A stretch of 64,000 nt of DNA from Chlamydiales bacterium (GTDB lineage: Bacteria > Chlamydiota > Chlamydiia > Chlamydiales > SM23-39): contig JANQFC010000094.1 in the NCBI GenBank assembly GCA_028278035.1, positions 1 through 64,000 of the forward strand, given 5' to 3'. Below the pieces are notes generated by a model, which saw only the letters and a program-made list of their open reading frames with translations, did no database searches and was not told the origin of the DNA. The number at the start of each line of letters is the position of its first letter. Positions within the stretch are counted from its first letter, which is position 1. Both the position numbers and the translations under genes were made by a program. Below, piece by piece: positions 36,519 through 46,767 of the stretch.

Positions 36519-39500
36519 TCAATTCTTTGTTTTAATTTGATTTAATAATGAAATTTCTGGTTTAAAAAAATAAACTCCCTTGCCAAATTCAAGACCTCTC
36601 AAAAAGACATAAAAAGCCCCCCCAAAAGATAGTTTTTCATCTCTTTTTTCTATATTTTTTATATATCTGATAAGGGTTTGAGCATATATTGCAGCCTGCA
36701 TAAAATAGTTATGTTCATTCATTGATTTTTCAATGTTAATTTTACTATAATTTTCAGAATTAATTCCTAGATAATTTGTTTTCCAATCAAGTAAGTAATA
36801 CTTATTTTTGTAAATAAACACGAGATCAATAAATCCTTTTAAGTAATTTTTTTTGTCAAAAGGGCACAAAAACTCGGTCTCTACAAACACATCTTCAGGC
36901 TTAATTTCAGTCAAAGAAACCCCTTCTATTAAGGGATAATATAAAGCTAGCTTTACATTATCAAAAATAATCGATTCATATTCTTCAAAAGTTGAGAAAA
37001 TAAGCTCTTCTTTTACGATTAGTTTTATATCATCTTCTGCAAAAGAATTTTGTTTAAATATTTTTTCAAAAATCGAATGAAAGATGACTCCTATTTCAGC
37101 CCCTAATGGAAAAGATAATTTTTCTTTATCAATATCCAAATCTACATGATTTTTATGTTCATTAGGAAGCGAAGAAAATGATAAAATTGAAGAATTGTCA
37201 TTTTTATAAAAAACCCTTTTTGGCTCATGTAAAGCTATAGATTTTTCTTTTACTGTATCTAATTGAGTCAAGATTGTATTAGAAAAACTAACCAATTTCC
37301 TATTTTTGTAATTTTGAAATTTCTCTAAAACAGCTTCTTTTGTTATACAATCATACATGTTATTGTTTAAAATATTTGATAAAAATAATTCAATAGCAGA
37401 AGCTTTGCCTTTTATAACTTTTTTGTTGTTTTTATCAAAAAAAATGGGCACATATACCCGATATTTAGCTCTTGTTAAAGCTACATATAGCTGTCTCAAT
37501 TTCTCAGCATCAATTTCTTCAGTATTTTCATTATCATTAAATTCAGATCTGCTGGCTAAACCTAAAGCAAAGACAATATCAAATTCTAATCCCTTACTCA
37601 TATGGGTAGTCATAATTTCTACACCTTCTTCAAAAAATGACCTTCTTTTTAAAATTTCATTTTCTGCATCTAATAAAGAGAGCTTTTCAAAAAAGCTTAA
37701 AATTTTATCGATTGTCAAATTTTCATTTTCTAAAATTAACTCTGTAATTTGCATAATGTCAAAATATATAGAAATATCATTTGCAGAGGCTATTTTCTCT
37801 AAAATAGAAATATTGTGAAATTTACTTTGAAAAAACAAAGAGAAAAATTCAGCTATTCCTTTTTTAGCAAATGCATTTCTAAGCTGATAAAATATTTCTA
37901 ATACTTCTTGACTTTCGTTTGATAAATTTAAAACCTCTTGATTTGAAAAGTCAATAAAAGGCCCCATTAAGGCCTTTTTAACCTTAGAGAGGTCTTTTGG
38001 GTCTAATACTGCTTCAAAAAACTCTTGAAAGGCTTTTAATGCTTTCGATTCTTTCAAAGTAGAAGGATTAGACAGTTTACTTTTGATATTTATCTTATGA
38101 AAATATTTTTCTAATCTTTTAGCTTGGTATCTATCTTTTACCAAAACCACAAAACTTTCCAAAGAAAAACCTTTTGTAATAAAAGTTAAAATCTCATTAG
38201 CAATAAAATTAAAATATAAATTCTCAACATTTTCAGGAGGACATTTTTTTCTAATTTTATCTTCAGCCATAAAAAAATGCAGAGAAGATTTATCATCTGT
38301 AATTTCTAAAATTTTTTTTAAACCAGAATTAATAGGGATATAAGGAAGATATTTATCTATTTTTGGTAATGTTAACCAATTATTTGAAAAATCCTTAGCA
38401 AATAAAGCATTCAATGCGTCTATCAGATTAGGAGAAGACCTATAATTAGTAGTTAAATAATTGACATTGCCTACTTTATTCAAAGCTCTTAAATATGTAT
38501 ATATATCTGCTTTTCTAAATCTATAAATAGATTGCTTTGGATCTCCTATGAAATATAAAGCTTTTAATTTTTTTTCCTCCGATAAAAAAAGCTTTTCAAA
38601 AATATCATATTGAATAGGATCAGTATCTTGAAATTCATCAACTATTACAACTTCATATTTTTTTTGAACTGAAGATTTAAATTTAATATTAGCTAAAGAA
38701 TGATTCATTTTTTGAAGGATTTTATCAAATGTAAAAATCTCTTCATTTTCTAGTATTAAATCAACATGATCAAAAACTTGTTTAGCAACAAGCTCAAAAA
38801 GATAAAAAGGATCTATCATTTTAGCAATAAGCGGATATAGTTTATTCTTGAGATCTTCAAAAAATAAAATGTTTTGAATTTTTATATCTTTAGCTCTTAA
38901 TTTCTTGTTGTTATCATTTAAAAAATCGCAAATAGTAAGTCTTGTTCTAATAAGATTTTTAAGATCACGGTCATTTACATTGTCTTTTTGTATAATATTA
39001 AATAATAGTTCAATCTGCTCTTGATATTCTTCTAAAGATTGATTGTTTTTTTTCTTATAAGAAGATTGTATCAAATCAAAATCATTTAAAATATTTTCTA
39101 ATAAAATTTTTTTAGATATTTTAGATATTTGACTTTTAAAATTTTCTAAAAAGGTAGAAAAAGTATCTTCTATTTTAATATCTTTAGCATAAGATATTAT
39201 TTTAGATATCAACTGATCCATTTGATATTTGGATAAAAGTATATCTAGTTGTTCTATAGTTATAATATTAGGATCCAATGAGTATTTCAAAAAATCAATT
39301 ATAATCTTTTTAATATACTCAAAATTATCTTCATCTTCTTCTATGAGATTTACATTTGCTTCAAAAGCAAATTCTTTTAGCATGCGATAACAAAAACTAT
39401 GAATTGTAAATATTTGTGCTTGATCAAAAAAAATTAAAGCATCTTCTAATCGGCTAATAACAAAACGCTTATCATTTTTAATAAAAGGCTTTAAATAATC

Positions 39501-39764
39501 AGAAATATTTTCGTTTATTTCATCTTGCTTAAATATTTTTAAAATGCTCTCAATATTTTTTCTTATTCTATTTTTTAGTTCAGCAGCAGCTTTGTTAGTA
39601 AAAGTAACAATAAGCATTTGATTTATTGATATACTTTCTTTTTCCAATAATAATCTTGCTATTACATGCTCAATCGCAAAAGTTTTACCTGTGCCTGCAG
39701 AAGCTTCTAAAAAAAATTTTCCCAAGATCTCTTGGTCTTTATTAATTACATCAAATGTTTTCAA
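36519..39764 (-). CDS. recB: Exodeoxyribonuclease V beta subunit RecB
   Basis: This 1081-residue subunit supplies the 3'-5' helicase and the nuclease of RecBCD, used in double-strand break repair. UvrD-type motifs are present: 'LEASAGTGKTFAIEHVIARL' (about 17-36), 'VIVDEFQDTDPIQYDIFEKL', 'YFIGDPKQSIYRFRKADIYT', 'MTTHMSKGLEFDIVFALGL' and 'LRQLYVALTRAKYRVYV'. The C-terminal nuclease domain shows 'YYLLDWKTNYLG' (about 990), the D-x-K core of the PD-(D/E)xK fold, and the upstream acidic residue in 'LKGFIDLVFIY'. It is a little shorter than E. coli RecB (1180). It overlaps recC by 4 bases. Confidence 0.95.
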   Translation of the reverse strand: MKTFDVINKDQEILGKFFLEASAGTGKTFAIEHVIARLLLEKESISINQMLIVTFTNKAAAELKNRIRKNIESILKIFKQDEINENISDYLKPFIKNDKRFVISRLEDALIFFDQAQIFTIHSFCYRMLKEFAFEANVNLIEEDEDNFEYIKKIIIDFLKYSLDPNIITIEQLDILLSKYQMDQLISKIISYAKDIKIEDTFSTFLENFKSQISKISKKILLENILNDFDLIQSSYKKKNNQSLEEYQEQIELLFNIIQKDNVNDRDLKNLIRTRLTICDFLNDNNKKLRAKDIKIQNILFFEDLKNKLYPLIAKMIDPFYLFELVAKQVFDHVDLILENEEIFTFDKILQKMNHSLANIKFKSSVQKKYEVVIVDEFQDTDPIQYDIFEKLFLSEEKKLKALYFIGDPKQSIYRFRKADIYTYLRALNKVGNVNYLTTNYRSSPNLIDALNALFAKDFSNNWLTLPKIDKYLPYIPINSGLKKILEITDDKSSLHFFMAEDKIRKKCPPENVENLYFNFIANEILTFITKGFSLESFVVLVKDRYQAKRLEKYFHKINIKSKLSNPSTLKESKALKAFQEFFEAVLDPKDLSKVKKALMGPFIDFSNQEVLNLSNESQEVLEIFYQLRNAFAKKGIAEFFSLFFQSKFHNISILEKIASANDISIYFDIMQITELILENENLTIDKILSFFEKLSLLDAENEILKRRSFFEEGVEIMTTHMSKGLEFDIVFALGLASRSEFNDNENTEEIDAEKLRQLYVALTRAKYRVYVPIFFDKNNKKVIKGKASAIELFLSNILNNNMYDCITKEAVLEKFQNYKNRKLVSFSNTILTQLDTVKEKSIALHEPKRVFYKNDNSSILSFSSLPNEHKNHVDLDIDKEKLSFPLGAEIGVIFHSIFEKIFKQNSFAEDDIKLIVKEELIFSTFEEYESIIFDNVKLALYYPLIEGVSLTEIKPEDVFVETEFLCPFDKKNYLKGFIDLVFIYKNKYYLLDWKTNYLGINSENYSKINIEKSMNEHNYFMQAAIYAQTLIRYIKNIEKRDEKLSFGGAFYVFLRGLEFGKGVYFFKPEISLLNQIKTKN

Positions 39765-42700
39765 GCTTCCTCCAAAATAGGCTGAAATATAGATCGTAAA
39801 TTTTGGGATGTTTCATAAATTGCTGCAATTTGACTCTTATCTATTTTTGCAAAGACTTTTTTTATATATAAATCTTCAAATATTGATTTTTGATTTATTA
39901 ATTTATAAATATCAGCTTCTAGAGAAACTCGATTTTTTTGAAGCAACGTCTGAGATAGATCTTTGATCAAAAAAGACGGGTTAGAAAAAGATTTTAAATA
40001 AAACTGAACATATTTCAATAAAAGAGTTCCAATATGATTAAAATCCATTTTTCTAATTTTTTGATTCTTAGTAAAAATCACTTGTTTTTTTAAATCTTGA
40101 GAAAAATATAAAAAAATCAATAATTTTGGCCATATTTTAACAATAGAAGATAATTTATCATCAGAAAAAATAATTAATCCTTCTTTTGAAATATTATCAA
40201 TTGTTCCATAAAGACATACTTTTTTATTCTCTATATTTAATTCAATAGCAGGCACTGTAACAATGTTTTTTTCAATTACCTTTGATGTACAATTTCGAGA
40301 TAAAATTAATTTATAAATGTCTTTTTTTAAAATATTTTCTTTTTCAAGAAAATTAAGGAGCCTTTGATTATCTTTTTTCACTTTTTCTATTGCAATTTCT
40401 TTAAAAATACCATGAGGCATTTCGCCTTTTTTATCCAACTCTGCAAATATTTCTTTTAAAGGTTTAAATAAGCTTTCTTTTTGAATTATAAATTTTTTTA
40501 AAAATGAAAAATTATAATCAAATTTATCTTCTTGATCTAAATATATATTCAAAATTTTGTTGAAATAAAATTTAATAGGATTATTGGCAAAAGATGATAA
40601 ATCTTTAATATTAATATGCTCAGGAATATCTTTATTCGCTTTTGCATCTTTTTGTAAAAATACCTTTGCTTTAACTTTTTCATTATAATGTTTTTGACAA
40701 GCTAAATAGTTCAGTTGAGAAAAAGAATATAAATCTTCTGCAGAATAATAATTTTTATGAAATGACACGGCCGGATGAATAGTCGTTATTACTTGAGAAA
40801 TCATTTTTTTATTTATTAGATAGGAAGCATCCAAGTAATTTAAAAATTCTTGTAAAATAAGACTCTTATCGTCCTTATAATTAACTGAAGAATAACTAAG
40901 TACCAAATAATCGTTAGCAGATAAAACAGCTTTTAAGAAATTATATCTATCTTTTTCTATTTCTAATGGTTTTTCATTATTTGAAAAATTATTTAAAGAG
41001 TTGTCTATTTTGACTTGAGGATAAGATCCATTCAAGCCAATTAAAAAAATAGCTTTTGCTGGAATTGCCGACATTTCAAATGAAGAAAAATGAATAGCAT
41101 CTAGTAAGTTAGTATTAAGAGAGCTTTTTTTAGAATCAAGCTCTCTAAAAAAGACCTTAAATATGTAAGCAGAGGCAAAGGTCTGTTTTTTCAATGTTTT
41201 TGATGCACGCAAAAGCTCTTTTATTAAATGTAAAGCGGATTTACATGCAGATTGTTCTATTAAATCATCGTTAATTTTAAAATAAAAATCGATTAGATAT
41301 TTAAAAAAATAAGCCCATTTATCTAAAGTCAAAGAATATTTTTTTAAAAAAGTTATATCGTGTTCTATGTTTTCAGATATTGCAATTAATTTATTTAAAA
41401 GATCCACTTGAGAAAATTCTATTCCTTCATAAGGATATTGATCGTTAAAATCTGCAGGAATCTTATCTAATTTATAAATCAATCCATTTAAAAGTCGTTC
41501 CAAGCCTTTTTTTAATGAATTAACAGATGAATCATAAAAAGTATTTTTTTCATTAATAAAAGAAGAAATTTTTGTATCTTTTAGCCATTTTCTTATCAAA
41601 AGCACTTCTTCTGGATTTATTTTAAATTTATTTTGAAGCAGGGGATTTTCAATTAATTCTATAAAATTCTCTAAATTTTCTTGTTTATTTACTAAAGAAT
41701 AAAAGATCTTTATGCCATGAATTAAAAAGCTATTTGAAGAAGTTTTTAAATTTGAAATTTTATAATTTATTTTATCTTCTTTATTAAAAACAACATTAAT
41801 AAATGGAGCATATTGATCAATATCAAAACTCATTACATGAATATCAGACAACTGATATCCTTTTTTTATAAGAGACAAAACATTATCTTTTAAAATCTCA
41901 ATTTCTCTTAATTTAGAAATGCTTATATGTAATTGAATGCTAGAGTCTTTAGTAAATAAAACATCTTTTTTGTGTGGACTTTTTAAATATAATAAATCCA
42001 TCTTAAGATGTTCTAAAATAGTCTTAGAAACTTTTAAAGAATCATATTGGTCAAAAATATCATTATTTTCATAATCATTTATAATTTTTAAAAAATTCCT
42101 TCCTAATCTTGCCTGATTTGCTAAAAAAGAATTCCTATCTTTAATTAATTCTTCTAAACATTTTTGAGCAGAAGGATTAACGTTTTTTTGAGTCCAAGTT
42201 TTTTGTAAATATTTTCTCTCTTTATCAGAAACAAGATCTTCCCAAAAAAACATACAAGGAGATAAAAGATAGAAATTTACATTGTTACATTTTATTAAAA
42301 TTTCATAATAGTTTCTTGGCAAAAAATCTAATCCAAAAAAACATAATGAATATTTATCTAATAAATTAATATTCAATTTTTTTTCATTACATAAAATTAA
42401 ATAATTTTCTTTTTTGAAAATTTTATTAAATAAAAAAATCTGCCATGATTGTTTTTTTAAAGAATCATTTTTTTTCTTATAAATAGAATAATCAATAAAC
42501 ATTTTTGTTATTTCAAAACTCAAAGAACTCAAACGTTTATCATATTTTTCATCTTTTTTTAAATAATTCTTCAAATATAAAAAAATAGATTTTTCTGATT
42601 CTTCTAAAATATCATATTTCTCAAGAATTTGATGAATTTCTTTTTGAACCAATAAGCTTATTTCTAAAAAATTAGGTGATTTTTTAGAAATAACTCCTAT

Positions 42701-42919
42701 GTTTTTCAAAAATTTAGAAATTTGATTTATATTAATTATTTCGATATTCCAAAAAACATTAATATCAGGATCATCACAAAAACTTTTTACAAGCCAATTT
42801 TTTATCTGCGTATTTTCAACAAAAACAATTTGTTTTAAGTTGTTTGAGTTGAAAAAAATATCTTTTTTTAATTTTTCTTTTAAAATTTTAATTTTATTAC
42901 TGGAAAAAGTTGCTATCAT
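39761..42919 (-). CDS. recC: Exodeoxyribonuclease V gamma subunit RecC
   Basis: The 1052-residue protein is the first gene of the operon. RecC is a degenerate helicase/nuclease that recognises Chi and clamps RecB and RecD. Sequence conservation is low in the family, but segments like 'FSSFEMSAIPAKAIFLIGLN' and 'YPQVKIDNSLNNF' (family: 'mRsiPfrvi.llGmndg.fPr') and 'IKDLSSFANNPIKFYFNKIL' (family: 'l..L..F...P.r.Ff...L') are recognisable. Position and length support the call. A copy of the dispersed palindrome lies at 41228-41246. The region to the divergent ygeD-like gene is short (81 bp). Confidence 0.92.
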   Translation of the reverse strand: MIATFSSNKIKILKEKLKKDIFFNSNNLKQIVFVENTQIKNWLVKSFCDDPDINVFWNIEIININQISKFLKNIGVISKKSPNFLEISLLVQKEIHQILEKYDILEESEKSIFLYLKNYLKKDEKYDKRLSSLSFEITKMFIDYSIYKKKNDSLKKQSWQIFLFNKIFKKENYLILCNEKKLNINLLDKYSLCFFGLDFLPRNYYEILIKCNNVNFYLLSPCMFFWEDLVSDKERKYLQKTWTQKNVNPSAQKCLEELIKDRNSFLANQARLGRNFLKIINDYENNDIFDQYDSLKVSKTILEHLKMDLLYLKSPHKKDVLFTKDSSIQLHISISKLREIEILKDNVLSLIKKGYQLSDIHVMSFDIDQYAPFINVVFNKEDKINYKISNLKTSSNSFLIHGIKIFYSLVNKQENLENFIELIENPLLQNKFKINPEEVLLIRKWLKDTKISSFINEKNTFYDSSVNSLKKGLERLLNGLIYKLDKIPADFNDQYPYEGIEFSQVDLLNKLIAISENIEHDITFLKKYSLTLDKWAYFFKYLIDFYFKINDDLIEQSACKSALHLIKELLRASKTLKKQTFASAYIFKVFFRELDSKKSSLNTNLLDAIHFSSFEMSAIPAKAIFLIGLNGSYPQVKIDNSLNNFSNNEKPLEIEKDRYNFLKAVLSANDYLVLSYSSVNYKDDKSLILQEFLNYLDASYLINKKMISQVITTIHPAVSFHKNYYSAEDLYSFSQLNYLACQKHYNEKVKAKVFLQKDAKANKDIPEHINIKDLSSFANNPIKFYFNKILNIYLDQEDKFDYNFSFLKKFIIQKESLFKPLKEIFAELDKKGEMPHGIFKEIAIEKVKKDNQRLLNFLEKENILKKDIYKLILSRNCTSKVIEKNIVTVPAIELNIENKKVCLYGTIDNISKEGLIIFSDDKLSSIVKIWPKLLIFLYFSQDLKKQVIFTKNQKIRKMDFNHIGTLLLKYVQFYLKSFSNPSFLIKDLSQTLLQKNRVSLEADIYKLINQKSIFEDLYIKKVFAKIDKSQIAAIYETSQNLRSIFQPILEEA
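41228..41246. repeat. Dispersed palindrome ATGTAAA-GCGGA-TTTACAT, copy 3
   Basis: The outer 7-base arms are perfect; the inner pair shows one mismatch (GC versus GA). It is inside recC, where on the coding strand the codons read C-K-S-A-L-H, the same frame as the copies in parA and ispA. Confidence 0.65.
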
Positions 42920-43000
42920 ACAAAAAAATGGGGTATTCTAATAACTATTGTAAATATATAATTGTATTTAAATGCTATTATTAAAAGTAAAATTTTGTCC

Positions 43001-44662
43001 ATGAAGTCTTTGAGAAGCTTAAAACATTCATTTAAATTCCTAAATGTTACCCAGTTTTTAGGAGCTTTAAATGACAATGTTTTTAAGTTAATATTGGTAT
43101 ATTTTGTTATTAATATTGAAGGAATAGAAGATGCTAGCACAATACTGGCAATCGTTGGAGCCGTATTTGTAATTCCTTTTTTATTATTTTCATCCGCAGC
43201 AGGAGTATTAGCAGACAAGATCAGCAAACGAAACATAATAATTATAATGAAGGCTTTGGAGTGCTTCATAATGTCACTCAGTGTTGTTGCTGTAATTATT
43301 AAATCTACTGTGGGTCTTTATATTCTTTTATTTTTTATGGCGCTGCAAAGTGCTGTCTTTGGCCCTTCTAAATATGGAATTATACCAGAAATAGTTAATC
43401 CCAAAAATGTTTCTAAAGCTAATGGAGCTTTAAATTCACTTACATATTTAGCTGTTATTTTGGGAACAGTCTTAGCCCCTTGGATAACATCCGTAACTAA
43501 TAAAAATTTTATAATCGCTTCTTCTTTTTGTGTTTTAATCGCTATTTTAGGACTTTTAGCAAGTATAGCTATTATCAAAACTCCCGCTAAAAGATCGAAA
43601 AAGAAAATAAATCCATTATTTATTTATGAAATTTATAAAACATTAAGAATATGCGGTAGAAAAAAATACTTAATTTCAGCTGTAATGGGCTCTGCTTTTT
43701 TCTTGTTTCTTGGAGGTTTTACTCAGTTAAATATTATACCATTTGCTATACAATCTTTAAATTATACAGAAATAGGTGGAAGTTATTTATTTTTACCAAC
43801 AGCCATAGGTATTGCAATCGGCTCTTTTCTGGCAGGAAAAATATCTAGAAATAGGGTTGAACCAGGCTTAGCGTGTTTGTCTGGTTTTTTTTTAAGCGTT
43901 TTATTTATTCTTTTAGGGATTTTTGCTAAGTTTTTTAGCATTGTACTGATTATATTGATCCTCTTGGGTATGTTCGGAGGATTGTTTTTAATTCCTTTTG
44001 ATTCTTTTATACAAATAGCAAGCCCTGATAAGAAAAGAGGAAGAATTATAGCTGCTGCAAATTTTTTAAGCTTTGTGGGAGTGCTTTTTGCTTCAATTTT
44101 TCTTTATTTAATAAGTGGAGCATTAAGACTAAGCTCGGCTAGCGGATTTGCTATAATGGGACTGTTAACCTTTTTATTCACTATTTTTATAACAGGTAGG
44201 ATGTCCGAACTCTTTTTTTCTTACATTACAAGAAAGATCTTGCTTAAATTATATAAAGTAAAAGTAAACAATATTCCAACACCTACATCTTATATTGTTT
44301 TTATTGGAGGATCTTGGTTAGAAGCTTTATTAATGTTTTCTTTTTTACCTAATTTAAAAATATTTACTTTAGGTAAAGTATTAAGAGATTTTCCTTTCTT
44401 TAGAGGGCTTTTAAACTCTTTATATTTAATCAAAAAAAGAAAAAGCAAAAAAGTATCTTTACATAGGCTGTATACAAAAACTAAAAAATATAAAAGACGA
44501 ATTAATTTCGTATGCTTATTATTAGATAATTCATTTACAGAAACAGACATTAAAGCCTTCTTGAAAAGCTCTTACGGTCATTCATATCCTGATGCGGTAT
44601 ATTTAAAAGTAAAGAAAAGAAATAAAGTGGTAACTTATACATTCGCAAATACACTAGATTAA
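43001..44662 (+). CDS. YgeD/LplT-type MFS transporter
   Basis: The protein of about 553 residues has twelve membrane helices in the first 420 residues and a C-terminal cytoplasmic part of about 130 residues. The N-terminal 'FLNVTQFLGALNDNVFKLIL' is the hallmark of LplT-type transporters ('F.alf.t..l.afNDN.fK'). These flip lysophospholipids across the inner membrane. I use the ATG at 43001; a TTG at 42962 would add 13 residues. recC-ygeD adjacency is known from Chlamydia. The C-terminal domain could be a relic of the acyltransferase part of Aas-type fusions, since 'LRDFPFFRGLLNSLYLIKKR' resembles acyltransferase segments, but catalytic H-x4-D is not visible. Confidence 0.85.
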   Translation: MKSLRSLKHSFKFLNVTQFLGALNDNVFKLILVYFVINIEGIEDASTILAIVGAVFVIPFLLFSSAAGVLADKISKRNIIIIMKALECFIMSLSVVAVIIKSTVGLYILLFFMALQSAVFGPSKYGIIPEIVNPKNVSKANGALNSLTYLAVILGTVLAPWITSVTNKNFIIASSFCVLIAILGLLASIAIIKTPAKRSKKKINPLFIYEIYKTLRICGRKKYLISAVMGSAFFLFLGGFTQLNIIPFAIQSLNYTEIGGSYLFLPTAIGIAIGSFLAGKISRNRVEPGLACLSGFFLSVLFILLGIFAKFFSIVLIILILLGMFGGLFLIPFDSFIQIASPDKKRGRIIAAANFLSFVGVLFASIFLYLISGALRLSSASGFAIMGLLTFLFTIFITGRMSELFFSYITRKILLKLYKVKVNNIPTPTSYIVFIGGSWLEALLMFSFLPNLKIFTLGKVLRDFPFFRGLLNSLYLIKKRKSKKVSLHRLYTKTKKYKRRINFVCLLLDNSFTETDIKAFLKSSYGHSYPDAVYLKVKKRNKVVTYTFANTLD

Positions 44663-45921
44663 AAAGCGTAGATAAATTCCATTTCATATTTTTTTAAACT
44701 TAAATCCGGACCTACGTTTTTAGTTTGATTATTTGAGATCTCAAAATTCTGTAATATGGTTAAATTATTTGAAATCGCATATAAAAGTTCAAACTGAAAG
44801 CCTTTATAATTTGCATTTCCGACAGCATTTGCCTGATCAGTAACTAAATCACCCGTTCCATTTACATTAGTAGTATAAAATCCTTGTCTTTGAGCATTAC
44901 CTCTTTTTATTCCACCAACATCATAACTTGGTATTGCTTGAGGCATAACATATTGATAATTCATATCTAATGCCCAATCACCAGCCCTTAAAATTCTACC
45001 TATTGAAATACCGGCATACCAGGCATATTTATATTTATTATCAGTGTTAGTATTAACAAAAGGTAATCTGTTTGCAAAATGATTGACTAATCCAGCTAAA
45101 TATATTTTCAGATATTTTTTGGCCTTATAAATAGTACCTTGATATCCTAATATTATTTGAGAGTTTCCAAAATCATACCTTCTATTTTTTGCTTCTCTAT
45201 CATCAGTATCGGAAACCATATTTTTTGTGTAATGTCTTTTCCAGGTAATAAATGAATATTTAAAAAACAATCCAGTATTGGCTATTTTGAGCATACCCAG
45301 CTCTCCAACACCTCCAAAGTGTTTAAAATAATCATCTATTAAAAAACCGCCTAAATTAACGTAAAAATTTCCAATAGATTCAAATCCTTTATTAAATTTC
45401 AGTAAAGCTCCATCAAAAAGAGAAGAAAACTCAATTTTAGAGTCAAAAATATCACTTAAATTTCTTCTTCCTAATTCTCCGTCAAAAGCAAAAGTATCTC
45501 CATCTATCATTCTTCCACCAAAATAAGCTTTTTCTAAAGCTAATCTATTTGTAGTTCCGCTATTAGTACCCATGTCATTATCAAATTCTAATTTAATAGA
45601 AGCCCAACTTCTTTCTGTGTTATAATCAATCATTACATTAACTTCGATATCAAATTCATAGTCAGGCTTGGTTGTAGGGCTCCCATAACCTCTTTGCTGA
45701 ATGCCGTTAAGCTTTTCATTGAACGTTTGAAACTCAAACCTTACTTCACCGCTTAACGAAAGATCTCCGCCTATTTCTTTCACAGTAACCAATCTTTTTT
45801 CTCTTATCCATTTTCTTAATGCATCCATATCAGGATCTTCTTGTCTTCCATCTTCGGATAAATCCTGAGAATAGGCTAGAGAATAAAAAAATAAGGTTAA
45901 TAAAAAAAATAAACGTTTCAT
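44659..45921 (-). CDS. Outer membrane porin (chlamydial OprB/CT372-like)
   Basis: The 420-residue protein has a signal peptide (MKRLFFLLTLFFYSLAYS), then 'MDALRKWIREKRLVTVKEIG' (about 33-52), a segment I recall from the chlamydial OprB-like protein CT372. Many amphipathic strands follow, and the C-terminal 'KYEMEFIYAF' ends in Phe as in barrel beta-signals. It is probably a general or carbohydrate porin. It converges on the ygeD-like gene with a 4-base overlap and lies in tandem after two small barrels transcribed the same way. Confidence 0.82.
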   Translation of the reverse strand: MKRLFFLLTLFFYSLAYSQDLSEDGRQEDPDMDALRKWIREKRLVTVKEIGGDLSLSGEVRFEFQTFNEKLNGIQQRGYGSPTTKPDYEFDIEVNVMIDYNTERSWASIKLEFDNDMGTNSGTTNRLALEKAYFGGRMIDGDTFAFDGELGRRNLSDIFDSKIEFSSLFDGALLKFNKGFESIGNFYVNLGGFLIDDYFKHFGGVGELGMLKIANTGLFFKYSFITWKRHYTKNMVSDTDDREAKNRRYDFGNSQIILGYQGTIYKAKKYLKIYLAGLVNHFANRLPFVNTNTDNKYKYAWYAGISIGRILRAGDWALDMNYQYVMPQAIPSYDVGGIKRGNAQRQGFYTTNVNGTGDLVTDQANAVGNANYKGFQFELLYAISNNLTILQNFEISNNQTKNVGPDLSLKKYEMEFIYAF

Positions 45922-45984
45922 CTTGTACTCACTATAAAAAAAGAGAGACCAGATTACAAAAAAAAATATTTTATTTCAAAATAA

Positions 45985-46758
45985 TTAAAATCTTAACATT
46001 CCTGATACACTTACTGATTTTTCGTTAACATAACGAATTTCCGCATTAAGCATTACATAAGATCCCATGGAAGCAGAAGTTCCTAAAAACCCACCTGCTT
46101 TTTTTTCAAATTTCAATAATAAATTCTGATCATTAAAATACGGCGCATTTTTTATCCTTATTCTTGTATCTCTATAAGCTATTCCAATATAAGGTCTGAA
46201 AATTGTAATTTTCAAACCTAAGCCAACACCAATTTGCCATTCTTTAAACGAATATTTAAGATTTTCATTATTTATTGGCACATCATTTCGAGTTAATAAA
46301 TCACTTTTAGCAGAAAAAATAGAATATTTTGCATCCACTCCTAAAGTAAAATCTCCAATTTCAAATAAAACTAATTTTCCTCCGCTTTTTAATAAAAGAT
46401 CATTTTCACTTTTTGATTTATATAAAGTAGAAAAATATTTGATTTCAGGCTCTATTCTAAATGAACCTAAATATACATAAGCATCTAATCTTTCCTTTAT
46501 ATTAATAGTCATTAATCCTGTATTGGAAAAAGCTTTAATAGCTCTAACACTAAAAGATTGTTTTCTATAAGCATCTTTAAACTTCATTTCAAGATCTTCA
46601 ACCGTATAATTCTCGTAACCAAAACGAAAATTAAGCCAAGTTTTATCTGAAATAATAAATCCTTCTTCAACTATTGCAGGAGAAGCAATGTTACCAACGC
46701 TGGAAGCTAATATTTTATTAAAAAATAACAAAAAAAATAAAAATAATAATTTTCGCAT
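45985..46758 (-). CDS. Short MOMP-like outer membrane barrel, copy 2
   Basis: The 257-residue protein has a signal peptide (MRKLLFLFFLLFFNKILA), then 'VEEGFIISDKTWLNFRFGYE', and ends 'VNEKSVSVSGMLRF' with the C-terminal Phe. The segment 'LNFRFGYE' corresponds to the MOMP motif 'SMRVGYYGDFVFDR', better kept in its neighbour. It is clearly a paralogue of the gene at 46768 (same length, same start and end motifs) with substantial divergence. An outer membrane porin or structural barrel is inferred. Confidence 0.75.
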   Translation of the reverse strand: MRKLLFLFFLLFFNKILASSVGNIASPAIVEEGFIISDKTWLNFRFGYENYTVEDLEMKFKDAYRKQSFSVRAIKAFSNTGLMTINIKERLDAYVYLGSFRIEPEIKYFSTLYKSKSENDLLLKSGGKLVLFEIGDFTLGVDAKYSIFSAKSDLLTRNDVPINNENLKYSFKEWQIGVGLGLKITIFRPYIGIAYRDTRIRIKNAPYFNDQNLLLKFEKKAGGFLGTSASMGSYVMLNAEIRYVNEKSVSVSGMLRF

Positions 46759-46767
46759 GCTAAAACT

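Noticed and set aside
36941-36958. ATAAAGC-TA-GCTTTACAT as a sixth palindrome copy
   Set aside because: The arms are partly mismatched and the centre is two bases, not one, so the spacing differs from the five real copies.
37357-37818. 153-residue plus-strand ORF inside recB
   Set aside because: It is antisense to intact RecB motifs and has no Shine-Dalgarno or family signature.
42916-43269. 117-residue minus-strand ORF over the start of the ygeD-like gene
   Set aside because: It is antisense to the conserved LplT N-terminus; hydrophobicity mirrors the membrane helices of the real gene.
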